In this document: positions 13,915-23,400 of the stretch, piece after piece
Layout: each line of letters opens with the position of its first letter
Numbering within the stretch: position 1 is the stretch's first letter
IMG/VR virus record: IMGVR_UViG_3300013101_000097
Location: 1 to 23,812 of that record
Reading direction: 5' to 3' (one strand)
Origin: a virus
DNA: 23,812 nt
The notes under the pieces: model-generated
Seen by the model: only the letters and a program-made list of their open reading frames with translations
Told to the model about the DNA's origin: nothing
Databases searched by the model: none
Translations under genes and position numbers: made by a program

Positions 13915-15000
13915 ATGTCAGTTCGTACAAAGAGTCTCAGGAGCAGTTCCCCCGGCATCCGGCCTACCCCCGGCAGTCGTGATGTTGGTGAACTTTATAC
14001 CAACTATCCTGATGGCCAGTTGGGTGTTATCGACACAAATCAAGACCCACAAGACCTGATTGCAGTTCGGTACTTTTCCGCACTGGCGGCATATGTTGTC
14101 GATGATGTTATTGTAAACGTGCTGGATAATACGATGTACCGGTGCATTCAGGACAATGGCCCCGGTGCGTTTACCCCTACTGACTGGACCACTGCTGCTG
14201 ATTCTTTCGTGCAGCGACTGAAAGGTTACGAGACCAATGGATTGCATTCTGCATTTACTGGTGACCTGAATACGCTTTTGCACAACAGCACTTATACAAT
14301 CATTGCAAGCGGGGTTACTAATGACCCTGCCGAGTTCTCCACAATAGGCTTTATCACTACTAATTTATGGACAGCTACCTCAGCTGCCATCCAGACACTT
14401 ACTGGTATGACAGGTGCAGACCAAGGTCGTGTGTGGTTTCGCACGCGTGATGGCAGTGTGTGGGGTAATTGGTTTATCCCCAATGACCTTAGTATGACTG
14501 CAGCAGTCCAATCTTTCGCTGTTCCCCCCAACAACGTAGGTTCGATCTGGCTGCTGTGTGATGGCCAAGCTGTGAGTCGGGATGATTACGCAGATTTATT
14601 CCTACTCCTTGATGTTATATATGGTAATGGTGATGGGACGACTACGTTCAATATCCCTAACTACCAAGGCCAGTTTTTGAGAGGTCAGGACCAAGGGGCG
14701 GGTGTTGATCCTGATGCCGGGACACGTACTGACCGTGGTGATGGTGTTACAGGTGATGAAGTCGGCACAAAGCAGGAGGGTGGTAATCTGTCACATGACC
14801 ACGGAATAACGGACCCGGGGCATACTCATTCCAATGGTAACAAGGACGGTTCTTCAGTCCGCAACAGTGGGACGGATCGCTGGAGTAGAGCGAATGTCGG
14901 AACCTCGGTAACTGGGATTAGTATTAAGGCTCGCGGCGGCAACGAGGCACGCCCGACTAATGTCAATGTCCTGTATTACATCAACACTGGCAGAGTCTAA
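13915..15000 (+). CDS. Third collar-domain tail protein, 361 aa
   Basis: ATG 13915 has a good SD (GGAG at 13903-13906). Residues 1-60 are a distinct N-terminal arm (SSPGIRPTPGSRDVGELY). Residues about 115-185 resemble a knob domain (TGDLNTLLHNSTYTII to GSVWGNWF), as in the large fibre. Residues about 205-361 form a collar domain with LLCDGQAVSRDDY, FNIPNYQGQFLRG, DPDAGTRTDRGDG and NEARPTNV. Two HxH pairs are visible, H294/H296 (HDH) and H303/H305 (HTH), one more than in the other two collar proteins. A short fibre or adhesin role is likely. It overlaps the nozzle start by TAATG. Confidence 0.75.
   Translation: MSVRTKSLRSSSPGIRPTPGSRDVGELYTNYPDGQLGVIDTNQDPQDLIAVRYFSALAAYVVDDVIVNVLDNTMYRCIQDNGPGAFTPTDWTTAADSFVQRLKGYETNGLHSAFTGDLNTLLHNSTYTIIASGVTNDPAEFSTIGFITTNLWTATSAAIQTLTGMTGADQGRVWFRTRDGSVWGNWFIPNDLSMTAAVQSFAVPPNNVGSIWLLCDGQAVSRDDYADLFLLLDVIYGNGDGTTTFNIPNYQGQFLRGQDQGAGVDPDAGTRTDRGDGVTGDEVGTKQEGGNLSHDHGITDPGHTHSNGNKDGSSVRNSGTDRWSRANVGTSVTGISIKARGGNEARPTNVNVLYYINTGRV
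14704..14774 (+). repeat. Collar block copy 3 (71 bp)
   Basis: Third and more diverged copy of the 71-bp block, 59/71 identical to copy 2 by my count, with most differences at wobble positions. It encodes DPDAGTRTDRGDGVTGDEVGTKQ. Confidence 0.65.
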
Positions 15001-16838
15001 TGACAGGTTCACGCGTCAGGATTGAAAACTTCGCAGGGATGGTCCCTAAGCGAAGTAATCGCCTGCTTGGTAACTCACAAGCGCGTGAGGCCAATAACGC
15101 ACGCCTGTCGTCAGGTGAGATTCGTGGATTCCGAGACTGGTCCGCTCTCCATAATTTCAATGACTCAGCTATCCAGAAGGCTTACCGACTCCCTGACCCC
15201 GGGTCCCCCGGTGGGTTCCTTTGGGTAGGCTTCACAAGCCCCCTGATTACGCTGTTCCCGGGGCCTCTACTGAATGATGCCTATGACCGGTACTACAAGT
15301 TTGGTGACGGTAGGCCGCAATACAACACGCTGGAGCGCCTACGCAATGGTGACCCCTACTACTGGCTCGGAGTCCCAGCGCCTGTACTCCCCGGTGCCTT
15401 GGCGGCTGCTGGCGGCGCGGCCTTGGATGAAGAGCGGTATTATGTCTACACTCTGGTGTCTGAATATGGTGAAGAGGGTCAGCCGTCTATACCAGTGACG
15501 GATACAGGTAAGGAAGACGGGACATGGACCCTCAGTGGTATGGACGCCTCAGTACCAAACCCTGCTGAACAGCCAATTACTCACAAAAATATCTACCGCA
15601 CGGTGGCAGGGTTTACAACTTCTGAATTTTTCTTCGTGGCGCAGATACCACTGGCTCAGGATTCGTATGCTGACAGTGTTGGCTCAGACATAGTTGCGCG
15701 GAATAATATCCTCGCCTCTGGTAGTTGGGCTGAACCACCTGTAGATATTGAGGGCGCGGTCGTAATGCCAAATGGATTCTTTCTGGCATGGTCAGGGCGG
15801 GATATCCACTTTAGCGAGACCTATCGCCCACATGCATGGCCTGCTGCCTATGACCTGAGTACTCAGTATAAAATCATCGGTGCAGGTGTGTTTGGGCAGT
15901 CAGCAGGTATCGTTACCTCTGGCCATCCTTATTTCGCTACGGGCACTGCACCTGAAAATACCACCCTGACTAAAAATAATTCAGCTGAGCCGGGGCTGTC
16001 CCCCCTGTCAATTGTCCCTCTGCCCTATGGCGTCTTGTATGCCAGCCAGAATGGTCTGACCCTTATGAGTGCCAAAGGCGTCACATCAGCGACCAGTGGC
16101 ATAATCACCAAGGATGAATGGCTGAATAATTACAGCCCAGAAACTCTGGTGGCTGCACAGTATGAGGAACAATATCTCGGGTTTTTTACTGAGAATCAGG
16201 GCATTGCTATTAACCCTTCAGAGCCACAGGAGTCATTCATCCAGTTCGATGCATTCAACCGTATAGATATGGTGCAAACTGACGAGCAGACTGGTGAGCT
16301 TTATGTTATTCGAGCTGGTGTAGTATATTTGTGGGATGACCCAGCGCAACAGCGAGTAGCGTATAAGTGGAGGTCCAAAACTTTCTATTTTGCGAAGCCT
16401 TGTAACATGGGTGCAGCAGTTGTTGATATGGAACCACTGGCTGATATTATCGAGGACCTTGAGACGGTAGTAGCAGAGGCACGCGCATACAATACTGAAC
16501 GCATCAAGACTCGCCTGCAGCCAATTGCGACAGCAGCTATGGGTAGCTCTTATGTTGAGCCAATGCCACCACCTTTTGATGAAATTCCACAAAACCGGAT
16601 GTCGATCGGTGGTTCACCACTGCTTGATCTATCCCAGCTAATGGCGCGTAATTCAGACGTGCGGTTTACTGTATATGTCGATGGTGAGGTAGTGTTCTCA
16701 GAACAGGTCAGTGACAAAAAAATGTTCAAGCTGCCCTCTGGATTCAAGAATGATATCTGGGAGTTTGAGGTCTCTGGGAGGCGTACCATATTCTCAATCA
16801 CTGTGGCGGAGACTGCTAGGGGATTAGCAGATGTCTAG
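15000..16838 (+). CDS. Tail nozzle protein / tail tubular protein B-like, 612 aa
   Basis: This protein is typical of podoviral nozzles, which form the distal tail tube and hold the genome in. Residues 1-45 show NFAGMVPKRSNRLL then EANNARLSSGEIRGF. Residues about 115-165 have YWLGVPAPV and YYVYTLVSEYGEEGQPS. About 195-225 has KNIYRTVAGFTTSEFFFVAQIPL. About 250-285 has EGAVVMPNGFFLAWSGRDIHFSETYRPHAWPAAYDL, a well-known nozzle-type segment. The remainder is beta-propeller-like repeats ending with a jellyroll-like domain. Its distance from the tube-A gene, with fibres between, departs from the T7 order. It overlaps the next gene by eight bases. Confidence 0.78.
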   Translation: MTGSRVRIENFAGMVPKRSNRLLGNSQAREANNARLSSGEIRGFRDWSALHNFNDSAIQKAYRLPDPGSPGGFLWVGFTSPLITLFPGPLLNDAYDRYYKFGDGRPQYNTLERLRNGDPYYWLGVPAPVLPGALAAAGGAALDEERYYVYTLVSEYGEEGQPSIPVTDTGKEDGTWTLSGMDASVPNPAEQPITHKNIYRTVAGFTTSEFFFVAQIPLAQDSYADSVGSDIVARNNILASGSWAEPPVDIEGAVVMPNGFFLAWSGRDIHFSETYRPHAWPAAYDLSTQYKIIGAGVFGQSAGIVTSGHPYFATGTAPENTTLTKNNSAEPGLSPLSIVPLPYGVLYASQNGLTLMSAKGVTSATSGIITKDEWLNNYSPETLVAAQYEEQYLGFFTENQGIAINPSEPQESFIQFDAFNRIDMVQTDEQTGELYVIRAGVVYLWDDPAQQRVAYKWRSKTFYFAKPCNMGAAVVDMEPLADIIEDLETVVAEARAYNTERIKTRLQPIATAAMGSSYVEPMPPPFDEIPQNRMSIGGSPLLDLSQLMARNSDVRFTVYVDGEVVFSEQVSDKKMFKLPSGFKNDIWEFEVSGRRTIFSITVAETARGLADV

Positions 16839-17166
16839 GATTAAGAAAGGCCGTTTATTTTATGCTCTGGAACCTCGGGGCCCGGCTCAAGTTGGTGCTC
16901 TCAGTGCAGTATTCGATAAACGAAAGTGGCCAGCTATACCTCAGCCACTGGAAGAGATTGCCTCTATTAACAGCGCAGTCGTAGCGTTGAAGGAGAGGAC
17001 TCAGGTACAGTCACGCGAACAGGGAGATATTCTGTCCAGCTTTGTATCAGTGCAGGACCTGATCAACCTTGGCGTAATCACTGTTGATGGCAAGCTGGCT
17101 ATATCTGCGCTGGAAGCACGAATTGTGGATATCGAGAAACGCCTCGCTGATGCGGCGATACCATAA
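16831..17166 (+). CDS. Small helical tail protein of unknown function, 111 aa
   Basis: ATG 16831 overlaps the nozzle stop by eight bases, with GGGGA near 16820 as SD. The first 35 residues are basic and Pro-rich (RIKKGRLFYALEPRGPAQVG). The rest is helical with heptad-like Leu/Ile/Val spacing (LEEIASINSAVVALKERTQV, ISALEARIVDIEKRLADAA), suggesting a coiled-coil trimer or a needle-like structure. The position directly after the nozzle agrees with a small tail-tip or plug component. No family recognised. Confidence 0.6.
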   Translation: MSRIKKGRLFYALEPRGPAQVGALSAVFDKRKWPAIPQPLEEIASINSAVVALKERTQVQSREQGDILSSFVSVQDLINLGVITVDGKLAISALEARIVDIEKRLADAAIP

Positions 17167-17603
17167 TGCTTATCGTTGAACCTCAAGGTGTCATTAAGCA
17201 CTGGCTCTGTGAGCAGATTGGGTATATCCCTACTGCTGAGTTCATATGCATAGGGCAGTATGACGAGCAGAGGAAAGATTTAACGGGGGCCGTTGGGTAT
17301 GATGGCTGGTCTGAAAATATGGTAGAAATACACGTTGCTTCGGTTCCCGGCGCCTACTGGTTCACCAAGGAATTACTATATAAAAGTTTCCATTTCCCTT
17401 TTGTTGTTCATGGCCGAAATATTGTAGCTTCAAAGGTATCTTCAAGCAACGAAGCTGCGGTAAATTTCAACCGCAAGTTGGGCTTCAAAGAGCAGTGCCG
17501 AATAAAAGGCGGCTCAAGTAGCGGGGATTTGATAATATTCACCATGTACAGAGCCGAGTGTAAGTGGCTCGACATGGACTTACGGTTCAAAGAGGCAGCG
17601 TAA
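17166..17603 (+). CDS. GNAT-like acetyltransferase fold virion protein, 145 aa
   Basis: The protein has the outline of phage GNAT-like proteins of the internal-virion cluster: GQYDEQRKDLTGAVGYDGW, then MVEIHVASVPGAYWFTKELL (motif A region), a basic HGRNIVASKV, and SNEAAVNFNRKLGFKEQCRIKGG with N95 and L105-G106-F107, the usual N-x-x-A-x-x-x-x-x-x-x-GF motif B. T7 gp13 belongs to the same broad fold and sits at the same place in its operon. Whether it acetylates anything is not clear: the canonical acetyl-CoA P-loop (Q/R-x-x-G-x-G/A) is not evident. One-base overlaps (TAATG) link it to both neighbours. Confidence 0.72.
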   Translation: MLIVEPQGVIKHWLCEQIGYIPTAEFICIGQYDEQRKDLTGAVGYDGWSENMVEIHVASVPGAYWFTKELLYKSFHFPFVVHGRNIVASKVSSSNEAAVNFNRKLGFKEQCRIKGGSSSGDLIIFTMYRAECKWLDMDLRFKEAA

Positions 17604-18802
17604 TGGGCGACAAAAAATCCACACCTTCTAGCGTCAAAGACGCACTGGAAGGCTTCTCAGAAATGAGTGGCATCTCGGCAGAGCAGCTAACCAAACACTA
17701 TGACAGTGCTAACGAACGGCAAGATTATGATCAGGCGCAGTGGCGGAAAAATAAGAAGCGTCTGGCTGGTATAGATGACCAAGCACTCGACTATTCCGAA
17801 AACGCAATACGCCGCGCGGAAGAGGATCGCCAGAAGTACGAGGAACTTTATCAACCAATCGAGGCACAGTATCTTGACAAAGTTAAAAATTATGACACAG
17901 CGGAAAGGCGAACTTCCGAAGCCGCGTCCGCACAAACGGAGGTTGCCTCACAAGCAGACGCCGCTCGACAAAGCGCGCTTAGGCGGCTCGAATCCTATGG
18001 CGTCGACCCTTCGCAGACCCGCAATTCAGCCCTTGATGCTGGCGTCCGTATGGAGGAAGCCAAAGCAAAGGCTGGTGCAGCAAATACTGCGCGCCGGGAT
18101 ATAGAAAAAACAGGTATGGCACTCGAAGAAGGGACCATAGGGGCTGGTCGTGGGCTCGATACACAGAGCAAGCGAGGCTTCACTTCAGGTGCTGGAGGTA
18201 TTCCAGAATACGGTATGGGTCAAGGGGAAATGTTTAGTCAAGGGAATCAGGTTATGGGCCAGTGGGGTGATGCTCTGGGCTCCGCAGCCACTGCTGGTTC
18301 ACAAGACCGATCCAATAAAAATGCAGTCCATTCAGCAAACTTGGGGGCCGCTACATCTATAGCTGGTATGGCTATGATGGCCGAAGGTGGTGAGGTTGAA
18401 GGTCCCGGTGGCCCAACCGATGACGCTATCCCTGCTGCCCTCAGTGATGGTGAATTCATCATCCCTGCTGATGTTGTCAAGCGCAAAGGCACAGAGTTTT
18501 TCGACAAGCTGATCCAGAAGGTCAAGACTGAAAACGCTGAGCGAGAAGAGAATGCACAGGTCACTGCTGAGGCAATGGCGATACCTCCCCCTGAGGCCGT
18601 ACCACCAGAAGGTATGGGGATGGCAGAAGGTGGTGAGGTCTCAGCAGTAAGACCACTTCGCGGACAGTTGATGCCTCGTAATCCTGATATCAGGAAGGGC
18701 TACGCTGCCACGCGTCCTGAGGGTGTCCACAATTATGCTGGTCCTGAGACCAAGTGGCCGACGATGGAATATCCCCCAGCACCGAATGCAGGAGTGAATT
18801 GA
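17603..18802 (+). CDS. Internal virion (ejection) protein, 399 aa
   Basis: Start ATG 17603 overlaps the GNAT gene stop and has AGAGG at 17591-17595 as SD. An earlier in-frame start at 17564 would add 13 residues encoded inside the GNAT gene and has no SD. Residues about 30-180 are highly charged helix with coiled-coil character (RQDYDQAQWRKNKKRLAG onward). The next stretch is Gly/Ala-rich. Residues 258-298 have MAEGGEV-x-GPGGPTDDAIPAALSDGEFIIPADVV, a motif seen in phage internal and tape-measure-like proteins, and MAEGGEV recurs at 340-346. A role in genome ejection is inferred from position and composition. Confidence 0.65.
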   Translation: MGDKKSTPSSVKDALEGFSEMSGISAEQLTKHYDSANERQDYDQAQWRKNKKRLAGIDDQALDYSENAIRRAEEDRQKYEELYQPIEAQYLDKVKNYDTAERRTSEAASAQTEVASQADAARQSALRRLESYGVDPSQTRNSALDAGVRMEEAKAKAGAANTARRDIEKTGMALEEGTIGAGRGLDTQSKRGFTSGAGGIPEYGMGQGEMFSQGNQVMGQWGDALGSAATAGSQDRSNKNAVHSANLGAATSIAGMAMMAEGGEVEGPGGPTDDAIPAALSDGEFIIPADVVKRKGTEFFDKLIQKVKTENAEREENAQVTAEAMAIPPPEAVPPEGMGMAEGGEVSAVRPLRGQLMPRNPDIRKGYAATRPEGVHNYAGPETKWPTMEYPPAPNAGVN

Positions 18803-18803
18803 A

Positions 18804-20408
18804 ATGGCTAGATACGTTAATGCTTCCGATTTGCGGATAGACCCCGTTGATTACCAAGGTGCCATAGAGGCTGGAATTAAGGGGTATCAAACTGGTCAGG
18901 GCATCAGGGATGATATACAACAGCGAAAATTAGGCCAAGCAATAGCCACAGGTCCTGAGGACGTGACAACAGATACTTATTCTGGAGGCACCGACCAAGA
19001 GAAAATGCTGGCCGAGCAGGGTATGGATTTCACTGAAGGCTCCGGTGCTATTCCTGAGCAGGAAGCTGGCCTGTATAAAGACACCAAACGCAAGCGCACC
19101 ACAGCAAAGGACTGGAAGTCGTGGGAAGACGAGGTGATGAAAATCGCTGGTTCTCGTGGTGGCCCTAAACAGGCAGAGCAGGCACGGCAGCATATAACCA
19201 ATACCCAGATGGGGGCTTTCCAAAAGGCTGCTGGTCGCGCTACTAACGCCCTCGAAATGGGTGACCTCCGCACGGCAAAGGACCACCTTGAGGACGCATA
19301 CTCAAACATCCCAGATGGCAACAGTGTTGAAGTTGATATTACTGGCGGCAAGCTGATGGCCACGGTCACCAATGAAGAAACAGGTGATACTGTAGGCCAG
19401 AAAGAAATCACGGCTGAAGATATTGGTAATTACATAACCCAACTCAGTGACCCAAAAGCATGGTCTGCTATGGTCCAATCCAGCAGGGAATCTGATAGGA
19501 AAGCCGGTTTGGATGAACGCAAGGTTGCAGTTGACGAAGGTAACTTGGGTCGATTGGTAGCTGCTGACGAAGAGGCTGCATCACAGTTTGATATCAAGGA
19601 AACACGCCTGTCCAGTGCCGATGCTGACAAGATGTCCATAGCTGACCGTACTGCGGCTGTTGCTGAAGGTCGCGCTGCAATCGAGGCCATCCGCTCTGGT
19701 GTTCAGAATGAAACCAGTAATGCTCAGATCAAGCAAATCATCGCAAGCATGGAGGAAGTGGTCAAAGCATCTAAGCGAGCTGATGATAAAGCCGCACTGA
19801 ATACTAAAATTTACGATGAAGGTGCTGAACAGCGTAAGGTAGACCTCGAAAAAACTGAGACCACTATCGAAACGATGAAGGCTGAGCAAAAATTGGCTGA
19901 GGTGAAGCAGGCGCTGGAATTAGTCGAATTGGATAAAGCTGGTCCTCAACGTGATGCTGATTTGAAGAAGACATTAGCTCAAGTAAAAGAGCTCGAAGCC
20001 AAGGCTAAATATTACAGCAATGGCGGTACGAGCAAAGGAGCTAAGACATTCTTCTCGAAGATGAATGACCTGTTTCAGCGTCAGAATACAGCCAGCACAT
20101 CCAAGATGAAGGCGGCTGAGGAAATTGCCAAGTACCAGCGCCGGGGTGGTGATATCCCTGCTGCCATCCAGAAGGCTTATGACGAAGAGGTCAAGAAGTA
20201 CGATGCCATAGGTGGGCAGCTGAGTCAGTTGTATGTGGATAACGGGTTCAATCCAGATGGCACAGCTAAGGCCGAAGGTATTCCCAGTGGTGCTGGTGGG
20301 CAAAGCCAAGCACCCAAGGAAGCACTTGATATGCTGGCAGCAGACCCCAGTGACCAGAATAAAGCATTCTTCCAACAAACATTTGGGTACTTACCTGAGG
20401 GCATCTAG
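18804..20408 (+). CDS. Internal virion (ejection) protein with long coiled coil, 534 aa
   Basis: ATG 18804 follows the previous stop by one base with AGGAG at 18790-18794. Residues about 110-160 are helical, 175-200 contain beta segments (SVEVDITGGKLMATVTNEETGD), and about 210-420 form long charged helices with heptad-like spacing (ERKVAVDEGNLGRLV, TTIETMKAEQKLAEVKQALEL, LKKTLAQVKELEAKAKYY). The C-terminus (EALDMLAADPSDQ to FGYLPEG) resembles the end of podoviral internal proteins. It has no membrane segment. It probably sits in the head core around the portal and enters the cell with the DNA. The stop TAG overlaps the next start GTG by one base. Confidence 0.65.
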   Translation: MARYVNASDLRIDPVDYQGAIEAGIKGYQTGQGIRDDIQQRKLGQAIATGPEDVTTDTYSGGTDQEKMLAEQGMDFTEGSGAIPEQEAGLYKDTKRKRTTAKDWKSWEDEVMKIAGSRGGPKQAEQARQHITNTQMGAFQKAAGRATNALEMGDLRTAKDHLEDAYSNIPDGNSVEVDITGGKLMATVTNEETGDTVGQKEITAEDIGNYITQLSDPKAWSAMVQSSRESDRKAGLDERKVAVDEGNLGRLVAADEEAASQFDIKETRLSSADADKMSIADRTAAVAEGRAAIEAIRSGVQNETSNAQIKQIIASMEEVVKASKRADDKAALNTKIYDEGAEQRKVDLEKTETTIETMKAEQKLAEVKQALELVELDKAGPQRDADLKKTLAQVKELEAKAKYYSNGGTSKGAKTFFSKMNDLFQRQNTASTSKMKAAEEIAKYQRRGGDIPAAIQKAYDEEVKKYDAIGGQLSQLYVDNGFNPDGTAKAEGIPSGAGGQSQAPKEALDMLAADPSDQNKAFFQQTFGYLPEGI

Positions 20409-23400
20409 TGGATACCAACCCATTCGCTAAATTTGTACAGGACCCAGAGGCCGAGGGTCACGGTGTCAACCCATTCGATAAGTTTGCGGCAGTGTCCGAG
20501 ACTGAACTCGCTGAGCCTGTTGAAGAAAAAGGCATCCTTGAAAATCTCGGAACACTCTGGGACCGTAGTACTACGACCATAGCCCAGCAGGGTGGTGGTG
20601 TTGGAGAAATGGCCGCGCGGCAGGAAGGCATATCCACTGAGGGTATAGCTGATGCATTACTACCCCCCGAAAGTGATAACTCCCTGCTCGATATGATCAC
20701 GAACCCGATGGGATATACGCCCGTTCTGGACATCGCAACCGAAATTGGTGGTGGGCTTGTCAAAGAAGCTGTGGATGCTGCTGACCAGATAATATCTGGT
20801 GATGTGCGGCAGGCGATGCAGCAAACAGGTGAAATGCTGCGCTCTGAGGCTAACGCTGAGCTGACCGCGCCCGAGAACCAGTATGACGCCGAGGGTATTG
20901 AGAAGTACCTGTACGAGGTCGCTGAGGCCACCACAGGCATGGTTGTTCCTCTGGCTACTGGTGCAGTCACAAAGAGCCCAGCTTTGGCTATGGCTATCCT
21001 GTCGGCTCAGGTAGCAGGCAACACCTATGCGACCACTATGGAGAAGACCGAAGGTGACCATGCCAAGTCGATGGGTGCTGCAAAGTTCAGTATCATTGCC
21101 GAGGCATTACCTGAAGCCCTTCCTGTCACTGCTGCCCTCCGTAAAACAGGCGCAGGCGAAGCCATCAGCAGGCTCATTGAAACCACCTTAGGTGAGGGTG
21201 GTCAGGAAATGCTGACTGAGATACTGACCAGTGTCTATGATGATACCCAGCTTGAGAATATGACGTTCAAAGAAGCGTTGACGAATATCGACTGGAATGA
21301 AGTTGGTCACGCTGGCCTGATTGGTCTGGGTGTTGGTACAGCTATCGGTACTCCCGGCAGCATAGCGGATGCAGCTGCCACACTGGAAGAATATAGCGTT
21401 GCAGTAAACCAAGGTGATTTTCGTGGTCAGTCTCCAGAAGCTCAAGCGGCTGAAATTGTCGAGGCTGCGACCCCGGGCGATGTAGCCCCGCCAGCTGGGA
21501 CCTCTGGTGGTCCAGTTGAAGTCATGCCCGACCCGCGTGATGATCCTAATTATGACCCAGACACAGCACCTACCCTCGACACAGCTGATACGTTTAGTTC
21601 AGATATGGATTTGGAGCTTAACGATGCGGTCGTAGCAGACATGATCGCTGAACAGGAAGCACAAGTAGTTGCCGATGCAGTCCCGCTGCCTGAGCCTGAC
21701 GAGACCATCAACCGTCAGATCGAGGTGATGGATGACCCTGCTACTGACCGCTCAGCAGTATACCTCCCTCCCGGCGCCAAAGAACCAGCTGTTGATCCCG
21801 ATACGCATCTAGTTATTGAGCTCGGTGATGGTGGATTGGCAATTGTCCCAGCTACTCCTGAAGGGAGACAGACTGCGCAAGAACTGAATTCGATCGATTG
21901 GGATAACGAAGCCACCAAGCAAGCAACCATCGCAAAGGCTACTGGTATCGGCGGTGAGGGTAAGACCCCCGGTGCTACTGAGGCCGTGGTAGTAACTGAT
22001 CCTGATGGCACTGTTGTTCAATCCGCTGTGGCCGACCCTGCTGGTGAGGTCTTGGCAGCAGCACAAGCCGTGGCTGATACCCGTGAGGGCACAGTAGAGG
22101 TAACCACTCCAGAGGAAGTTCTTGCTGAGCGCGTGGAGACAGGTGACCTCGAAGCTGGTCTCGACACAGCACCACTTAATGACCTTGAGGCTGGGCTTGA
22201 TGAAGTGGTTGAGTTCAAGGAAGCAACAACTAATGCAACTGGAGCATTAAAGGAAGCTGTTGCTGGTGTAGGTTTCGCATTTGATGCTCACCAGTTCGAG
22301 CGCGACAAGCAAAAAATGGGTGCCAAGCCTACAGGTAGTCGAGAGCAGTTAGCCATTGCTGATAAGGTATGGGCTGATATGGCAAAGGCGCTGCCTAAAC
22401 TTACTACTGAGGGGTATGACACAACACAGCTATATGCAATTCTCAGCACTGCTGCTGGTGGGCGGAAAGTTAACCAAGACACACTCAATGAACGTGGTGG
22501 CAATGCTATATCAGGTCGTAAGAATAGTGGGGTAGGGAAAAAATTTACTTCGAAGCAAACTCCAGCGAAAGGTTGGGGTGGCGTGATAAAAGATTTGTAT
22601 GCTGGACTTGATACTGAAATGCGCCGTATGGCTTCCGAAGGTCCTACCATTGCGCAGGAAGACATCATCGGCACCGATGCATACAAAGCCAAAAAGAAAG
22701 TTGAGAAAGCCGCGAAGGCCAAAGTTACTCGACTGGCCAATAAAGCCAAGCTTGAATCGAAGATGGCAGTACCACCACAAGCTGATATTGACCTCGACCT
22801 TGATCTTGTCGAAGAGGCCAATGTTGTTGAGCCCGTAGCACCAGAGACTAAGGCTGAAAAAGCCAAGAAGGTAAGCAAGAAACGTACCAAGCCAACTCCT
22901 GAAGAACGCCAAGCCAAAATGGAAGCTGACTCGAAGGCATTCGCTGCCGAGCGAAAAGGTGGAGGTCGTGGCAGGATAGTGGATGGCAAGATAGTGCCTG
23001 CAGCTGTTGTTGAGGAAGTAACCAAAGCTGAGACTGACGCTGAAGTGCGTGGTACTCGCGCGTTCCTCAAGGGTAAACCCACCACCAAAGCCGCTTTATT
23101 GGCGATGATTACGTCACGACAAAAGGGTAATGAGCGAATCGCGCTAAATGATCCATCCATATACAGCACTCAACAGGTTGTTGATCTATATAACGGGGTA
23201 ACAGCGCCAGAAACTGCGTCAGCTGTTGAAGAGGAAGTGACACAGGAGGAAAAAGATATCCTCGCTGCTGACCGTATGGCCCCGGGCGATGTTGTCGATG
23301 ATGGTGCTGGTGAATCTATCAATGACGAAGGTGAGCTGTCAGGGCAGGAATATGATGATGAGACTGGCGAGGCGTCAGAAGAATCTAACCTGAACAGGGT

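Noticed and set aside
9035-15000. Diversity-generating retroelement with variable repeats in the collar genes
   Set aside because: No reverse transcriptase, Avd gene or template repeat is visible. The 71-bp copies differ at wobble positions, not at adenines in a C-terminal variable region. An element outside the window cannot be excluded.
16716-16722. A7 run in the nozzle gene as a slip site
   Set aside because: The run falls in ordinary Lys-Lys-Met codons near the end, and no alternative frame of interest follows.
22288-23169. Long minus-strand ORF (293 aa) opposite the giant gene
   Set aside because: It is a shadow of the open + frame. Its Ser/Ala/Leu-rich content mirrors the Lys/Ala/Glu-rich codons opposite, and it has no SD or family motif.
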